Positions 36,938 through 48,734 are shown, numbered from the stretch's first letter. The stretch: DNA of 64,000 nucleotides from Isoetes taiwanensis (GCA_021234155.1 JAJEKV010000054.1:5503962-5567961); one strand, 5' to 3'. Translations and numbers: made by a program. The notes: generated from the letters alone by a model not told the origin.

Positions 36938-39900
36938 TCACAAGTACGGTGAGGTTAATGTCGGACGAGGGGGCATAAGCGAGTCCGCAGTATCCATTAC
37001 CTCCGGAGGTACGATCCCAACAAGCCCAGAGGCCGTGCTCATTAGCTCATGCAAGGCCCGATGGGGCACAACTAACCGAGCATGCCGAGAGCCGGATATG
37101 CTCAAACGCACGGACAGGGGCACGGAGGCGTGACTTTCATCCTCAATGGCGCCGTTGACAACACGGCCGGACTCTGTCCTCACGCGGCTCCCGAATCCAT
37201 CTCCCTGTCTCTCAATGCGGAGGTGGTGTGCACAATGCGAAATGGAAGCAATCACCTGCGTTTTTTCATGGGTAGATGGGTGCGCAGGAGTAGTGGTGTG
37301 GGCCCCTCGTGAGCATGGGATTAACTCGGCTGTCGATAATTTGCCACCTTGACATGTGACGGGGCCTCTGCATCCCAAAGCTTGGCCATGAAGCAAGCAT
37401 CCAAATCGCTTCAAGGCAACGCGTTCCCCCGGTGTATGCACCGGGTCCACATCGTGTGCCCGCACATTCCATAGCGAGAACCACCGGGCTTGCTTGTCTT
37501 TCAGCCCGAGGCTTTGAGTCATTGCGGGCCCATCGCCCTTTGCCAAAGCAAGGTTGGGCAGCCGGGCTTCATCCATAGCCACCACCTTACGGAAGTAAAT
37601 AATGTGACGTTCAGTAGCGACCCCTCAGTAATGGAAGGAAGCCTGTCTCTTGGAGCAAGATCGATATGGGGACCGTGGATTTCACTCCCGGTGCGGGCCA
37701 AGAAAGCCTTACGTACACTGCTCTAGATCGTTCCAAGTGGTGAGGGATATCAGCGACCCCCACACTTACGCCCCATAGAGGAGGACCCGGTTCAACCAAG
37801 GCCACGAACAAGTGTGCTGGTGACCCCATGCATCTGACTACGCCTTGTATTTGTTGTTTTGCATTGCATCTGGGGCTTTCCGGCCTGCGGTGACCCGTAA
37901 CGATGGATGCATCCGGTGTGTGGTAGTAGAAAACTCAATGCCCAAATACTTATAAGATGAGCCACCTCCACTACCGCTCCCGGTAAGTGAATAAGGGAAG
38001 GCGTGGGTGCTGGGGATGATGGGACCAAGCGGCACCCTTGTCTTGGCCAAGTTAACTCTCATGTCGGTGAATTGGCGAAAGTGTCCAAAGCATCCGGTGG
38101 CGTTGCATGTCCTCCGGGGTATATGCGGCGAGGTCAACATCATCGGCATATATGAGTTGCGGATTATGTGGTGCATCAAGCTGGCGCCTCCCCGTGCTTT
38201 CGGCTAGCCATTCTTCTAGCTGGTCAATGTATAAGCCGAAGAGCGTCGGGGATAGAGAGGGCAGCCCCGGGCGCACCCCAATGCTACTAACAACGGGCTC
38301 CCCGAAGCGGTGTGAGGCGGCGGAGCAAGCCTCAGATAGTGATGCAGTATATAGCATTCTCGCAAGTCGACGGGGTCCCTAGTCGTCTCAATCTGTCCCA
38401 CAACTTATCCCGGAGGCACTGCGTGTCAAAAGCCTTTCGCGAAATCCACAAAAACAGCGATCTGATTCTGGCGTCGATTCCGGCTATCCTCTATGAGTGT
38501 TTCGCAGAGTGAAGATATGGTCAATAGTAGAATCTTTGGGGCGGAAGCTTGCACAGCGTCTTGAGCCCGCACTTCTCCATCCTCCGCCCAAAGTGTCAAT
38601 CACGCTCAAGAATCCCGGCAAGCAACTTGGCAAAGATTTAACCGACCATAATGGTACGATAGTTGGTCGGGCTGTGGGGGTCCCCGCTTTGTATATGGGC
38701 ACTACTCTCTTGGTAGTCCGGTCGGGGGGAAGCCTTCTTGCAATGCCCCTGTTGAAGAGTGCTGCGAGAACCGGCACCATTGGGGCCCGGCCCACTTGAG
38801 AAGCTCTGCACGCATACCATCCAAATCTAGCTGCCTTCCGTTAGCAAGGCGTTGCAGGCCCATTATGACATCCCCTTCAGTAATGACTAGTGCTAGGCCC
38901 GCTCATGCGGGTATTGGTGCCCGGCTTCCCCATTGGGTCATCTGGTGCGCAAGTATCTCACCCATTGTTCGAGGGGTAATATTTCCCGTAACATGCGGGG
39001 CTTACTCAAGACCTTTCTCCGGAAGGCCCTAGGGTGGCGGTCTAGAAGACCAAACATCATTCTTTGGTGCTCTTAAAGGTACACAGCTTTCTTGGTCTTG
39101 AGGAAGGGCGGTATTGACGGACGGCTGCTGAGGCGAATGGTGGAGTCCAAAGACTTGGCGAACCATCGTTTCAACTCCCGACATTCTGCCATCGAACCCG
39201 GTGATTGCGGGGAAGGTGGTTGCAGCCCCCGTGGATCGTCGAGAGCGGTCTCTCCCAAAGCATCATCCCCCTACCCTCGGCGAGCCGGGTTCGGTTGAAT
39301 TTGGGCCATCTCTTTGTTGAAGTGTGGGGAGTTGCGGCACTCCGGCAGCTCATGCTCAAGCATCCTCGCATAGACAGCCCGCGATGATCATAGTCCGGCC
39401 ACGCATAACCGTGGTACATGGGGTGTTGGGGCAATGGGTGCTTTCGGTTGGCCTGCCAATCTATCTGCAAGAACGAGGGGTGATGGTGAGTCTACTTCCT
39501 CGTCGGCCACTGTCCCGGAACAGCGAAAGTGATCAAGTGTAGGCATTGCTCGTCCTGCGCTAGCACGCGTAATCCACCACACCGGTGCCGCCCCCACGGT
39601 TCTCCGTCTACAAGTGAAGCGGCCGGAGGGCGACCCAATGCCGACCCATTGCAAATGACCGAGGTCAAAGATCTTGCCCGGCAACAAGCAATGCCGGCCA
39701 TACAGGTGTCACCGGTCGTCATCGGCGCCCTTGGCTAAACCATCTCTGCGGGGTCCATTTGCAACACATCCTCGCCTAGAGGTGCGAATTTTGGGATCCG
39801 CTCCGCCTCGTCGGCGTGCATTGAAATCTCAAGCAACATGACCTTGCCCAATTATGCATGCTCTTTGTATGTCATCATATAGATCGACATAGGGCTCTGC

Positions 39901-40533
39901 CTGTCCACATCCAAGTCGCGTGTGGTAAAAGTTGCTCAAAGATGTGGGAAGTAGCAAGCCGCCACAAAGAGAGGGCTGCCATCGCCCGTTACGCACTTTC
40001 ATACCCACGTGTATCTGTTGTGCATGTCCGCCTTTACACGGGGAGACCGGATTGGGCCAAATGCGGTAATAACACGCAATTCCTCCGGTGTCCTCGTTTC
40101 CGGTGCACTCATTGAAGGCGGAGTAGCCGGTATCTGGCAAATCGGGTAGCTGTGACCAAAGCATGTTCCCATGTTTCCATGAGGAAGATAAGGTCCATGT
40201 CCATGGCAACGGAATTGAGATCTGTCCCCCTTCGCCATGGAAAGCCACGGCAATTCCAGGATACCACGCCGAGGCACGATCCCTATTTAGTGGCATGCAT
40301 CGCCACGCCAGTCCGGTGGTAGTGGTGGTCCTGTGGGGCGGAAGATGTGGATGCTGTGCCGGGGGGCCCCTCGAGGGGACTCGAGGGGCGGAGTGCTCGC
40401 ATCCCCGTTTGGCTCGACTGAACAAGCATCCTTCCCCGGACCAGCCCGCTGCCCCCTCCATGTCTGCGCGGCCCCTCGACTTTGGCAGCTCACGCCGGGT
40501 CTCTTCTTTGTCTTTGGGGTCAAGTCCGGTCAA
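36938..40533 (-). pseudogene. LINE endonuclease-reverse transcriptase, many frameshifts
   Basis: Endonuclease remnants lie near 40260-39830 (LPDTGYSAF, TGGIACYY, PYVDLYDDIQRACIIGQGHV). RT fragments: ALFNRGIARRLPPD, VVPIYKAGTPT and FRPKDSTIDHIFTLR (38795-38484); SPTLFGLYIDQLEEWL and IYADDVDLAAYTPEDMQ (38357-38052; catalytic YADD kept); then the region matching residues 100-409 of the copy at 58529-59758 (ARLPNLALAKGDG, GAIEDESHA, PHRALHELMSTA) to 36938. Motif B reads GVRPGLPSLSP where the paralogue has GVRQGCPLPP. The C-terminal CX2C zinc residues are missing. Where it can be aligned, many breaks fall at CTG or CAG sites of the paralogue (CTCCTGGAGG becoming CTCCGGAGG). Confidence 0.85.
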
Positions 40534-40769
40534 GCGTCTGAGGCGTCCCCTTCAACCGCCGCCCCGACGCGGGATGGCCACCCGCTCCGCACGCTCTCAA
40601 GCGTGAAGATGACCACCGGGCGCATCGGGCCGAATTCCATGACGACTTCGCCTTTCCAATGGTCACAGTCTTTGGGAACATCATCAGGTCCAAGATCCGT
40701 ATGCAGGTTGGGAAGTGAGATGTTCTCCGACTCCTCAAATCAGGGGCCTCGAGCAAACAACAAATATCA

Positions 40770-41815
40770 AGGACTAAAATTCATAAACGTATACCCACAT
40801 GCATAACAGATCTAAGCGAACTTTCAAATGTAGAAACAACATAATTTAGAACAAAACGATAGGGACCCCGAGACTCAAGAATAAGCTAGGGGACTGGACC
40901 AAAGACCCCATTATGGTGAGAGAAAGATGGAGATTAGAATAATGAATCCAAGGGACTTAAAGGGTACTATATGATATTTCTGAAAGAAGTAGAGTTCAGA
41001 GAACAATTCGATGAAGAACTTGATGACCAAGCCGGGGAGAAACAAAAAGACTGCAAAAAAGGCAAGGCAGAGAGGAGGCGACTAAGAAAGTAGGTAGACT
41101 ATGCAATAGAGTCAGCGAGAATGGAGTCAATGCTAAGATGAGAAATCCATGAAAAAATAGAGTGCACTCTGAAAAAGAGCAAAACCATATAAGAATGCAA
41201 GACAATCGAAAATAGGAACCACTACAACATGTACAAATGCAAAATGATGCAACAAAGTTTGAAAATTCAAAATACAGGCTGAAAAGGGGAATATTGTGTG
41301 AACATCATGCAGATGAATACCAAACAAACCCTTTTCCACTTGGGTATAGAAATAAAAAATCACTTATGGGAGCATGATGGGAAAGAATGCACAGAGTAAG
41401 AGAAAAAAGATTGTACCCCAAAAGGATTGGGGCAAACGAGAACTACTAGGAGAATAGGGCAAAACAGACCGAATGGAGGAAAGTGCAAATTTAGTTGACG
41501 AGGGTAAATTCGGAAGCTGAGACTAATAAGAATAAAGAAAAGGCTAAGCAAGGTGGATGAAATAATTGGGGTCAACATAGTAAAATGGCATGATGACGAG
41601 GCACCACTAGGGCAAAAAGAATAACTATGATGAGTCAAGAGGCGGACAAAGGAGGGAGTCAAGACAATAGAAGAGCAAGGACATCTCAAGGGATAAAATG
41701 AACGAATAAAGAGGAAAAAGACAAAATGCAAGATGAAAAAAGAGAGGAATAGGAGATTATAATGAAATGGATGGAATAAGGATCGGGAATATCGGATGGG
41801 CATATTTGCCCTTTA
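40770..41815. repeat. A-rich dispersed repeat, copy right of the second LINE
   Basis: Diverged direct copy of 35755-36740, so the LINE is bracketed by same-orientation repeats. Minus-strand frames here are Phe/Leu/Ser-rich readings of A-rich DNA and are rejected as genes. Confidence 0.6.
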
Positions 41816-42590
41816 TTCCAAGATCTGGACCGTACATAACGATCCTCGTTTGTGGGGTATGCATGTACAAGTTTTTTGTATACTGTATATTAAAGTTTGT
41901 AAAATACTATAAGGTTTGAGAGAATGTACTCAATGGTGTTAATTTTGTACATGTATTGTAAATTTTTTGGGGCTCTCGCTGCCCTACGTAACCCCCCGTG
42001 TGAATATGCACCCAAACCAAAGGGGGTTTAAGGGGGATTTTAATTTAAATGTGTTAAATGCAATGGTTTGTGTTAATAATGTTAATGGTAGTTGTGTGTT
42101 GATTGCTATATTAAAAAAAATTTTGGGCCCTTCGGGCCCTAAGAAAGGCCTTCGAGCACTAAGGATAACATATTTGCATGTGGACTTAATTACGAAGAAG
42201 CTTGATAAAAAAAAAACAACCATAATACATATTTAACTAAGTGATCATAATAATAATATGATAGAACAAACATATAACAATTATTAGGATATATAATGGC
42301 TATGTAAGAGTTGAAGGCCTCCGTGAATCGAACCGGGTTACTCCAAGGCCCATTAAAGATATATGCATGCCTATGGTGCATGTTGCCACTAGCAATACAC
42401 AAACATGTAATAATAAATATATATAAAGGAGCACCACGATACATACTATTAAGTATTAAGAAGAAAGGTCCTCTAACAATGCTTTTATAAGAAGGATCTG
42501 TTGTCAAAAGGAAATTCATGCAATGAACTTGGTTGCAATATAAAAAGACTCCGGTGTGCACCAAACAAGCACGACTACAAAAACTAGAAA
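41816..42590. other. Spacer with GC palindrome and a tRNA B-box-like site
   Basis: GGGCCCTTCGGGCCC at 42124-42138 is a perfect 6-bp stem with a TTC loop inside an A/T-rich context. On the minus strand GGTTCGATTC at about 42325-42334, followed by an ACGGAGGCC block, resembles a tRNA T-arm or internal promoter B box. No cloverleaf can be folded around it, so I do not call a tRNA. Confidence 0.4.
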
Positions 42591-42594
42591 CTAG

Positions 42595-43267
42595 TATTCC
42601 ATATTCCCCAAATTCTTGGCACCAATCCTTCTTCCCATCGGATGGCAAAGCTTCGGGGAACTTAGCCGCTAGGAAGATGGCATCGGCAAGAATGTGGTGA
42701 GGTTTAAATCGCAGGCAGAGCGAGCGATTCTGCGACATCCCTTACTAATCGCTTCATTCGGTGTGCTAAAATTAAAGGAAAGAACTTCCTTCCTTTTACT
42801 TTGGTTGGACGACGCTAATAAGCGTTGAATTGCCCTCTTGTGCAAATCAAATTACTTACTGTCATTGAGAAAGTTCCATGCCACTTGTGCTAGGGCAGCA
42901 TTTTGGACAATTTTGAACTTCTTGATAGCTGCAACCCGATTGGTTTGTATGAATGATGAATATTGAGATCAAAGCCCAATGTCGTCGGCACCAAGCTCCC
43001 CAACAACAACGAGCTCGGCGTGCATCATAAACCCCCGACGAAATGCATCTAGATTAAGCAGGTGCAAAGACCGAAATGATACAACCCATAAGATCAAATA
43101 GACAACAGGTTATAAAACTTGACATGAAATACCTTCTGCCACTTCATTCTCTCACAAGCAGCTAAATCTTTGTTGTTGCGGATCTCATATGACACAAGTA
43201 TAACATCCTTTAGTTGTCTAGGTGTTTCTTCTTTGCCCGCCAGAAACATACAGATAGTGGCAGCCAT
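42595..43267 (-). pseudogene. Cyclin T pseudogene fragment (cyclin box exons)
   Basis: Three minus-strand blocks match plant cyclin T, the partner of CDK9/CDKC in P-TEFb that promotes transcript elongation. Exon 43267-43133 (45 codons, between TTTTGTAG and GTATTT) reads [20 protein letters not shown] and [19 protein letters not shown], with one residue missing from the family's AGKVEETPR. Block about 43040-42860 gives LGFDLNIHHSYKPI, then after a frameshift AAIKKFKIVQNA and ALAQVAWNFLND, ending at GTAAGT. Block 42765-42600 gives [20 protein letters not shown] and [13 protein letters not shown]. Exon order, introns and splice sites are kept, so it is a genomic rather than a processed copy. The cyclin-box N-terminus upstream is not found. 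The frameshift and truncation make it non-functional as read. Confidence 0.85.
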
Positions 43268-43779
43268 CTACAAAATAAGGACAATAATGAAAACGGGTCT
43301 GTAGGTAGTATATGAAATTGGAATCATGAAACTCTAGAGTATACTGACATTGGAATAAGATCTGAACAAGATATTGATGCCATTTCTCTGCCACAGACGA
43401 GTTCGATGGTGTCCTGCCTTTGCCATCTATTGCGAGATCCCATGAATTGCTGCAAAACCCCTTTCCTACACAAACCCTAGAGCAGAGATCGACATAAACC
43501 CTAAAGCAGAGATCCCCGATGCTTGCATGCTGTTCAAGAAATTAATACAAATAATTCTTTTGTGAATAGGAACTATATAATGCGCAACCATTGCAAAACC
43601 ATAGCTAAAACGCCATTCAAATATAAAAATCCAATGTGCACTCTAGATATACTGATTAGTATGCCTCATGCAATACGCCCATGAAATCATATGAAAACCA
43701 TGCCAAAAAGCGTATAAAATTACAAAAAAAACCCCCTGTTATAATGCTACATATAGGACTGAGCAAATTGGGATAAAGG

Positions 43780-44110
43780 AGCTAAAGTCACAAATACAAA
43801 TGTCTAAAAAGCCCTCAAGGGCATTCACGAGATACTAAGAATTTATAATAAAAGAGAGTAAAGGCCCTCATAAGGGCATCCATGAGAACAACTGAGAACA
43901 TATGAGAAAGAAGCATGCACTTACCTACCTACGCATACACCTAGAAACAAAGCTCAAGAAACTTAGAGCAAAAAAGGAAACAGAAGCAAATGAAATGGAT
44001 GGAGAAATGGGATTAAGACAAGAGGATGGGAGCACAACAAATCAAAAGATATCGAGGAATGAAAAACCAAACGAAGGGAACATCGTGAGATGGAGTAAGA
44101 ACAAATAGAG
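43780..44110. repeat. A-rich dispersed repeat, third partial copy
   Basis: AAGCCCTCAAGGGCAT, GGCCCTCATAAGGGCATCCA and GAAATGGATGGA follow in the same order as in 36600-36740 and 41760-41780. No ORF of note. Confidence 0.5.
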
Positions 44111-45190
44111 CAATTGGTACCACTGATGCAGCAAAGGTTGAATGGGACGAGACATTTATACAAAAGGGAAGGAAGAAGGAAGGGGGAAAGTCATGAGGTA
44201 AAAGAAATAGAGCAAGCATAGGGAGTACCAAATGAAACTACAGGTAGGAGAGAATGGAGAGAAATGAGCCACTTCCAATTAACCCAACGAACCATGTAAC
44301 CGCAAAAATAAATTATCGATGACTGGGAACCCCATATCATGCAGAACGAAATCAACAAATTCCAATAAGATGTGAAATGGACAAATAAATGAGCATCCCT
44401 CAACTAAGAAACCTATGGTGCCAAGGACGCTACCATAGACTGCAAAGATAGAAATACATGGAATAGCCAAGCAAAGAATTAGACATTCGACTGAAGTTAC
44501 TTTATGCCCAAATGGATGCCCCCACCCTAAAGAATGAAAAATGTCAGTGAAAATGCTCCTGCGCAAAGCGAAATCACCTGTAGAACATGCAAAAGCCAAA
44601 GAGCAAATTGAAATTATAGATACCTAATTGTGAAAATAGTGTCTCCCAGCACATCCAATTTCCATCCTGTCATCAAGGAGATATAAACCCCTACCATTTA
44701 CTACGCATGCCCAGGGTTTGGCAACACTTGTATAAGGTGGCATATCGCAAGTACTTGTATGGGTCGAGCAATATCAAAATGAATCATTTAGCAAATAACA
44801 AGAGGGCCAAACGGGATTTGACAAGTGCATGTACATATTTACTTTACAAATGAACTATTTTAGCCGATAAAATATAAAATAGAATATGCACTTTAAAAAA
44901 TGAACAATGTAATTATCAAGATAAGTAGAAGATGCATGTACACATGAACTATAGAGCTAACAATAGAATATATAATCTAAAATAAATTGTCTAGATAATG
45001 ACATAAAACATGGCAAAGATGAGACTATAATGTATGCATGGACTGCAATTTCGAGGGAAATTTCCGATACTAAGCCAACTTAAGTAGAACTAGTTATGGT
45101 GCCCGGCGTTGCCGGGCTTTAGTAACAACTTGACAGGGGAGGGGAGGAAGGAGATTATTGATAGCTGGCTAGAAAATATGGCTTTTTGGG
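44111..45190. other. AT-rich spacer, nothing recognised
   Basis: Only short overlapping frames on the minus strand. No splice-bounded exon, RNA gene or repeat border seen. Confidence 0.45.
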
Positions 45191-45420
45191 AGGAAAGGAG
45201 GAAGGAAGGAAGGAAGGAAAAATTTTTAACGTCCACGGAACCCAATCGGGTTATGGGACCAAGTACATAAGGGACCGAAGTCCTGGACCGAAGTCCAAAC
45301 AAGAACATGGGCCGAAGCCCTTAAACCAAAGCACAACGTGAGCTAGAACACAACCATCCTGACCCGGATTAAAAACCACCTGGGAAAAAACCGTTGCCAG
45401 GATGACTATGACTGCTCACC
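45191..45420 (-). mobile_element. LINE 3' end fragment with (TTCC)n tail
   Basis: From the right: a TTTTTTCCCAGGTGGTTTTTAA-like 3' UTR block homologous to the other LINE 3' UTRs, the shared stem-loop at 45231-45259, GTTAAAAA, and a (TTCC)n tail (GGAA units at 45191-45220). Homology to the other copies is lost at about 45420, so this is a severely 5'-truncated insertion. Confidence 0.75.
45231..45259 (-). promoter_or_regulatory. 3'-terminal stem-loop of LINE fragment
   Basis: Element RNA: GTCC-CAT-AACCC-GATT-GGGTT-CCGT-GGAC. The inner stem AACCC/GGGTT differs from AGGCC/GGTCT of the other copies yet still pairs fully. Confidence 0.7.
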
Positions 45421-45479
45421 GATCCAAAAATCCATGCTGTTGCACAAGCAACAAGCATACCTTCATACCTCCAGCAGAC

Positions 45480-45830
45480 AAGGCTTCACCAAGCAGCTCC
45501 GAACCGTAACCTGGGTGCTGGAAAACAGACGCCCCCAACGCCAATCGCCCAGACGCGCAGGGAAGGCGGCGCTCAGAAAAACCGCTCAGGGAAGTCGCCC
45601 ATCGGAGGTGCCTCCTCATCTATCCTCCAGCCCTGCGCCAAGGCGCCAGCACCCCCAGGTATGCGCGCAGGCGGACATCCACTCAGGCACACACAAGGTC
45701 GCCATCCTTCACTGCCGCTGCTCCAACGCCATCCGTCACTGCATCTGCTCGGGCAGGCCTCAGGCAGCGCCTCAGGCAGGCGCCAGGCGCTAAGCGCCAG
45801 GCGCGAGAAGGAGGAGGGAGGGGGTACTAT
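45480..45830. other. GC-rich island with repeated GGCGCC-type palindromes
   Basis: Base composition jumps from AT-rich to GC-rich. The right end holds CAGGCGCCAGGCGCTAAGCG and similar overlapping palindromes (45775-45805). A 119-codon plus frame covers it, but it is Arg/Gln/Pro-rich with no domain and is not accepted as a gene. It could be a promoter or CpG-type island, or a piece of inserted organellar or foreign DNA. Unresolved. Confidence 0.35.
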
Positions 45831-47887
45831 ACAACAACCCTTGAAGATTCATGGATGAAGATAAAAGCCCATTGTGCACGAAATTATGAATTTGATCTCA
45901 GATGTTGAACTGTAAATATGTTACAGTACGACCTTAACTTAGATGCAATGCAAAGGCATGTTGTAATGTACAATGCTAATTGACTAAATCATACAGTTCC
46001 AAGAAAATTATCAAAATAAATATGTGGGGACTGGAGTCTTTCTTAGCAATGTTATGCACTATAAATATGTGGGGATTGGGGAGAAATTGCCGTATGTCAA
46101 GGCATAATTCGCATTAATCCACATTTTATTTATAGTGGTTATGCTAATGGCAACAATGTGAAACGATTTGAATAATAGGAGTTATATAATGCTCATTTTA
46201 TTTATGGAGGTTATGCTAATGGCAACATATTGTAGCTAGAAAGACCTTAAAGGCTCATTGAAAACCTAGTTTGGCCAAGTCCAACTATGGAGTCGTGTTC
46301 TAATGCTACTTAAATATCAAGAAAAAGCGACTATTTTGTATTGCGTATAGATTTGAGACCAAGCAACGGTGTAAGAGCAAACATGGATCATGTATATGGA
46401 TCACAATCCAAAGCCTTTTCTATACTGGCTCCAGCCTTGAGCAGGACAGTGATCCGTGAAGCACATCTTCTATTTGCAGTTGAATTCGGCAAAAAGACGC
46501 ATGGGAAGCAAGAGGACGCATTTACAACAGCAGATTTCCAAGATCATGCTGGGAAAAACATATTTAAGAAAACTTTATGAGAAAAAATTACTACAAAGAC
46601 AGAATTCACATTTGAGAGCAGCCTGTTGTGGAAGTAGGTTTCTCGAAAGCCCTTTCAGTGTTCTTTCTGAAAATGCCTGTGAGATCACTGGCAAGCTCAG
46701 AACTTTTATCACCTAAGTTCATGCACCCACTCAATTTAGTAGCGGATGTTTCAGAAATGTCTATTCAACAGATGCATGAATATCTACCAGCATGCAATAC
46801 CTGGCTCCACTAATAGCAACACAACTCTTTGCTTTCTTTGGAGTGCAAAATGAAAGAGCATGCTCTGCAGAAACATAATCAGACATTGATGCGCACACTG
46901 CAGAGGTTCTGCACAACACAAAGGAGTATTAGCCTTCTGTGTCAAGTTTTGTATCAAATGCTTTTTCGGATAATAGGAACCAGGAAGAAACTTTTTTCAT
47001 CTGCAAAAAACAATCAGCGTGCATCATCTAAGCTCCGCTAATTTCAAATACCAATTAATAAGGTGAATGCCACCTCCATTATATTATTCACGACATCAAG
47101 AATTCAAGATTGTGCTCCTGGTTTTCCAAATTTTATGGTTATATCCCTGAATTTATAGCGAGGTTTAGCATGTCATAAGAAAATCACCTCAGACTGGTTG
47201 AGGGATTTGCAACATTTAGAAAATATTAAACCTGGTAAGGTTACATATATTTCATTTGGGCATTTGAGAGCCTAGCAGACATGGAACAAATTATGTGTAT
47301 CCCCTGACTAACATGTACCAGAATTGAGTAACAGAAAATGTGTTACAAATATATCTAATAAAGTAAAAGGAAAATGACATCATCAAAACAATACGCAATA
47401 TTGATTGTTATTATGGAAGTCTGGCCTTCTAGATAAAATAGCAACACAGAAAGGCAGATAATAGTACCTTTGCAGTACTTCCTAGTCCATTCTGGTGCAG
47501 TAAACTTCTTTCATAATTGTGTATTGGATTGCCATCTTGGGTCAGACATTTTACTTTAAGAGGTAATGCTGGCCCATCCATCAACGGATACATATTTTAG
47601 ATTTAAATGCAGGGTTTCATATGTAACAATATGAAGGGCAGAACATTGCGTGTGAGTTTTTAGATCACCCTGCAACTCTACTGGATGGACTGCCATGGAT
47701 GCTCATCCCAAAAGAATCCTTACTGTTTACTAAGAAGACAATATCAATTTGTCAATGAACTATGTTGGAGGAATTACTGATGTCCAAACTAAGTGCAGCA
47801 ACTAAAAGTTCGAAAATATCAAATAAAATTATAGGGTTGATTGTAATGCTATAAATATCTTGCACCAACTAAATCTATAGGACTTAT
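45831..47887. other. AT-rich spacer with short duplications
   Basis: CATTTTATTTATAGTGGTTA occurs at about 46121 and, with one or two changes, at 46194, each followed by TGCTAATGGCAACA. AAATATGTGGGGA occurs at 46018 and 46063. Frames at 46341-46580 and 46456-46716 have no recognised domain. Confidence 0.45.
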
Positions 47888-48208
47888 CTGGCCATAAAGG
47901 GTTGTAGTTTGAACATCAATTTTAGTCTTCTAATATTCAGCCAGAATTGCAAGCTCAATAGCGTCTGCCATTGAATAACATATAAAACATAATAAAATCA
48001 AGTTAGATGTCAATATAAAACTTGTTGAAGTTGAAATACAAAGGTTTGCCCATGATAAGAGAGCTACATGGCCTAACCTACCAAAGAAATCTTTACTAAC
48101 CTCCCCACTTTTTAGGATTCCGTATCCAATCACAATACTCCTGGTTATGTTTGCCAAGGAATGCTTCAGAATATGTCCCCTCGTCACCTATAACAGTGCT
48201 GCAATAAC
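47888..48208 (-). pseudogene. OTU-family deubiquitinase pseudogene fragment
   Basis: Two minus-strand exons match plant OTU cysteine proteases, which remove ubiquitin from proteins. Exon 48208-48101 (between CTCTACAG and GTTAGT) reads VIAA, then after a one-base deletion TVIGDEGTYSEAFLGKHNQE and YCDWIRNPKKWGG. Exon 47964-47888 (after GGCAG) gives AIELAILAEY, a TAG stop where the family continues, then DVQTTTLYGQ against the family's DIQTTRCDLYGQ. Its donor is ATAAGT instead of GTAAGT. The upstream exon with the catalytic Cys and the downstream one with the catalytic His are not found nearby. The family assignment is firm. The deletion, stop and dead donor show that it is not functional. Confidence 0.85.
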
Positions 48209-48707
48209 CTGTAGAGGATAGCAGTTCCAAATATATCAAAACGTAATCTTTATAAGACATAACAGAAGTGGACTGGAACTGAAAAATGCCTAAATACAGA
48301 TGCACAAAATCATTTATACCGTTGTTCATAAATGCACAAATCCTTTCCACAAAAATCGCAGTATGATCTCTCCTTAATTCGTATTCGAGTTACAGTAGCT
48401 TGCTTATGCCTAGGGCAAAACCCATCTCCAGTCACAACACAAAATTATTTATAAGGCAATTTACAGATGCACAAAATTATTACAGTGTAGTCTCTACTTA
48501 CATAAAATGCTTGCTAATGCCCACGGCAAAACAAATCTCCATCCACAAAATTTAGCGGAGCTTGTTCAAGAAGAATATATAGCTTCTATAGAGCTGCCAA
48601 AATCCCCATGCAACCCTTAAAAAGAAAGAACCTAAATCTGTTGTAAAACTTTGTCAGGAATGATTTCACGGTGATCTGATATAGAATAGAATAGAATATA
48701 CATTAAC

Positions 48708-48734
48708 GTCCCTCAGGCCGTGAGGCCCCCGGAC
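48708..48734 (-). promoter_or_regulatory. 3'-terminal stem-loop of third LINE
   Basis: Element RNA: GTCC-GGGGGC-CTCA-CGGCC-TGAG-GGAC-G. The outer stem is conserved in sequence with the other copies. The inner stem is a different sequence but pairs perfectly. Confidence 0.65.

Larger units (their letters stand above)
36748..40760 (-). mobile_element. Second LINE type, minus strand, heavily frameshifted
   Basis: Reads right to left: endonuclease at about 40270-39830, reverse transcriptase at about 38800-38050, C-terminal region to 36938, 3' UTR with the shared stem-loop (36781-36809), and an (ATTCT)n tail at 36748-36771. It is the same family as the plus-strand copy at 58270-59950. The 3' UTR also shares the CCCTTCGGGG hairpin and TTTTTTAATCCTG block with that copy. 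The 5' end is uncertain. The stretch is unusually rich in CCGG and CGG. Confidence 0.85.

Noticed and set aside
42320-42370. Possible tRNA or SINE promoter (GGTTCGATTC on the minus strand)
   Set aside because: Only a T-arm-like piece. No acceptor stem, anticodon arm or A box at the right distance could be found.
45434-45793. 119-codon plus-strand ORF in the GC-rich island
   Set aside because: Low-complexity Arg/Gln/Pro/Ala translation produced by GC-rich repeats. Other frames are open as well.
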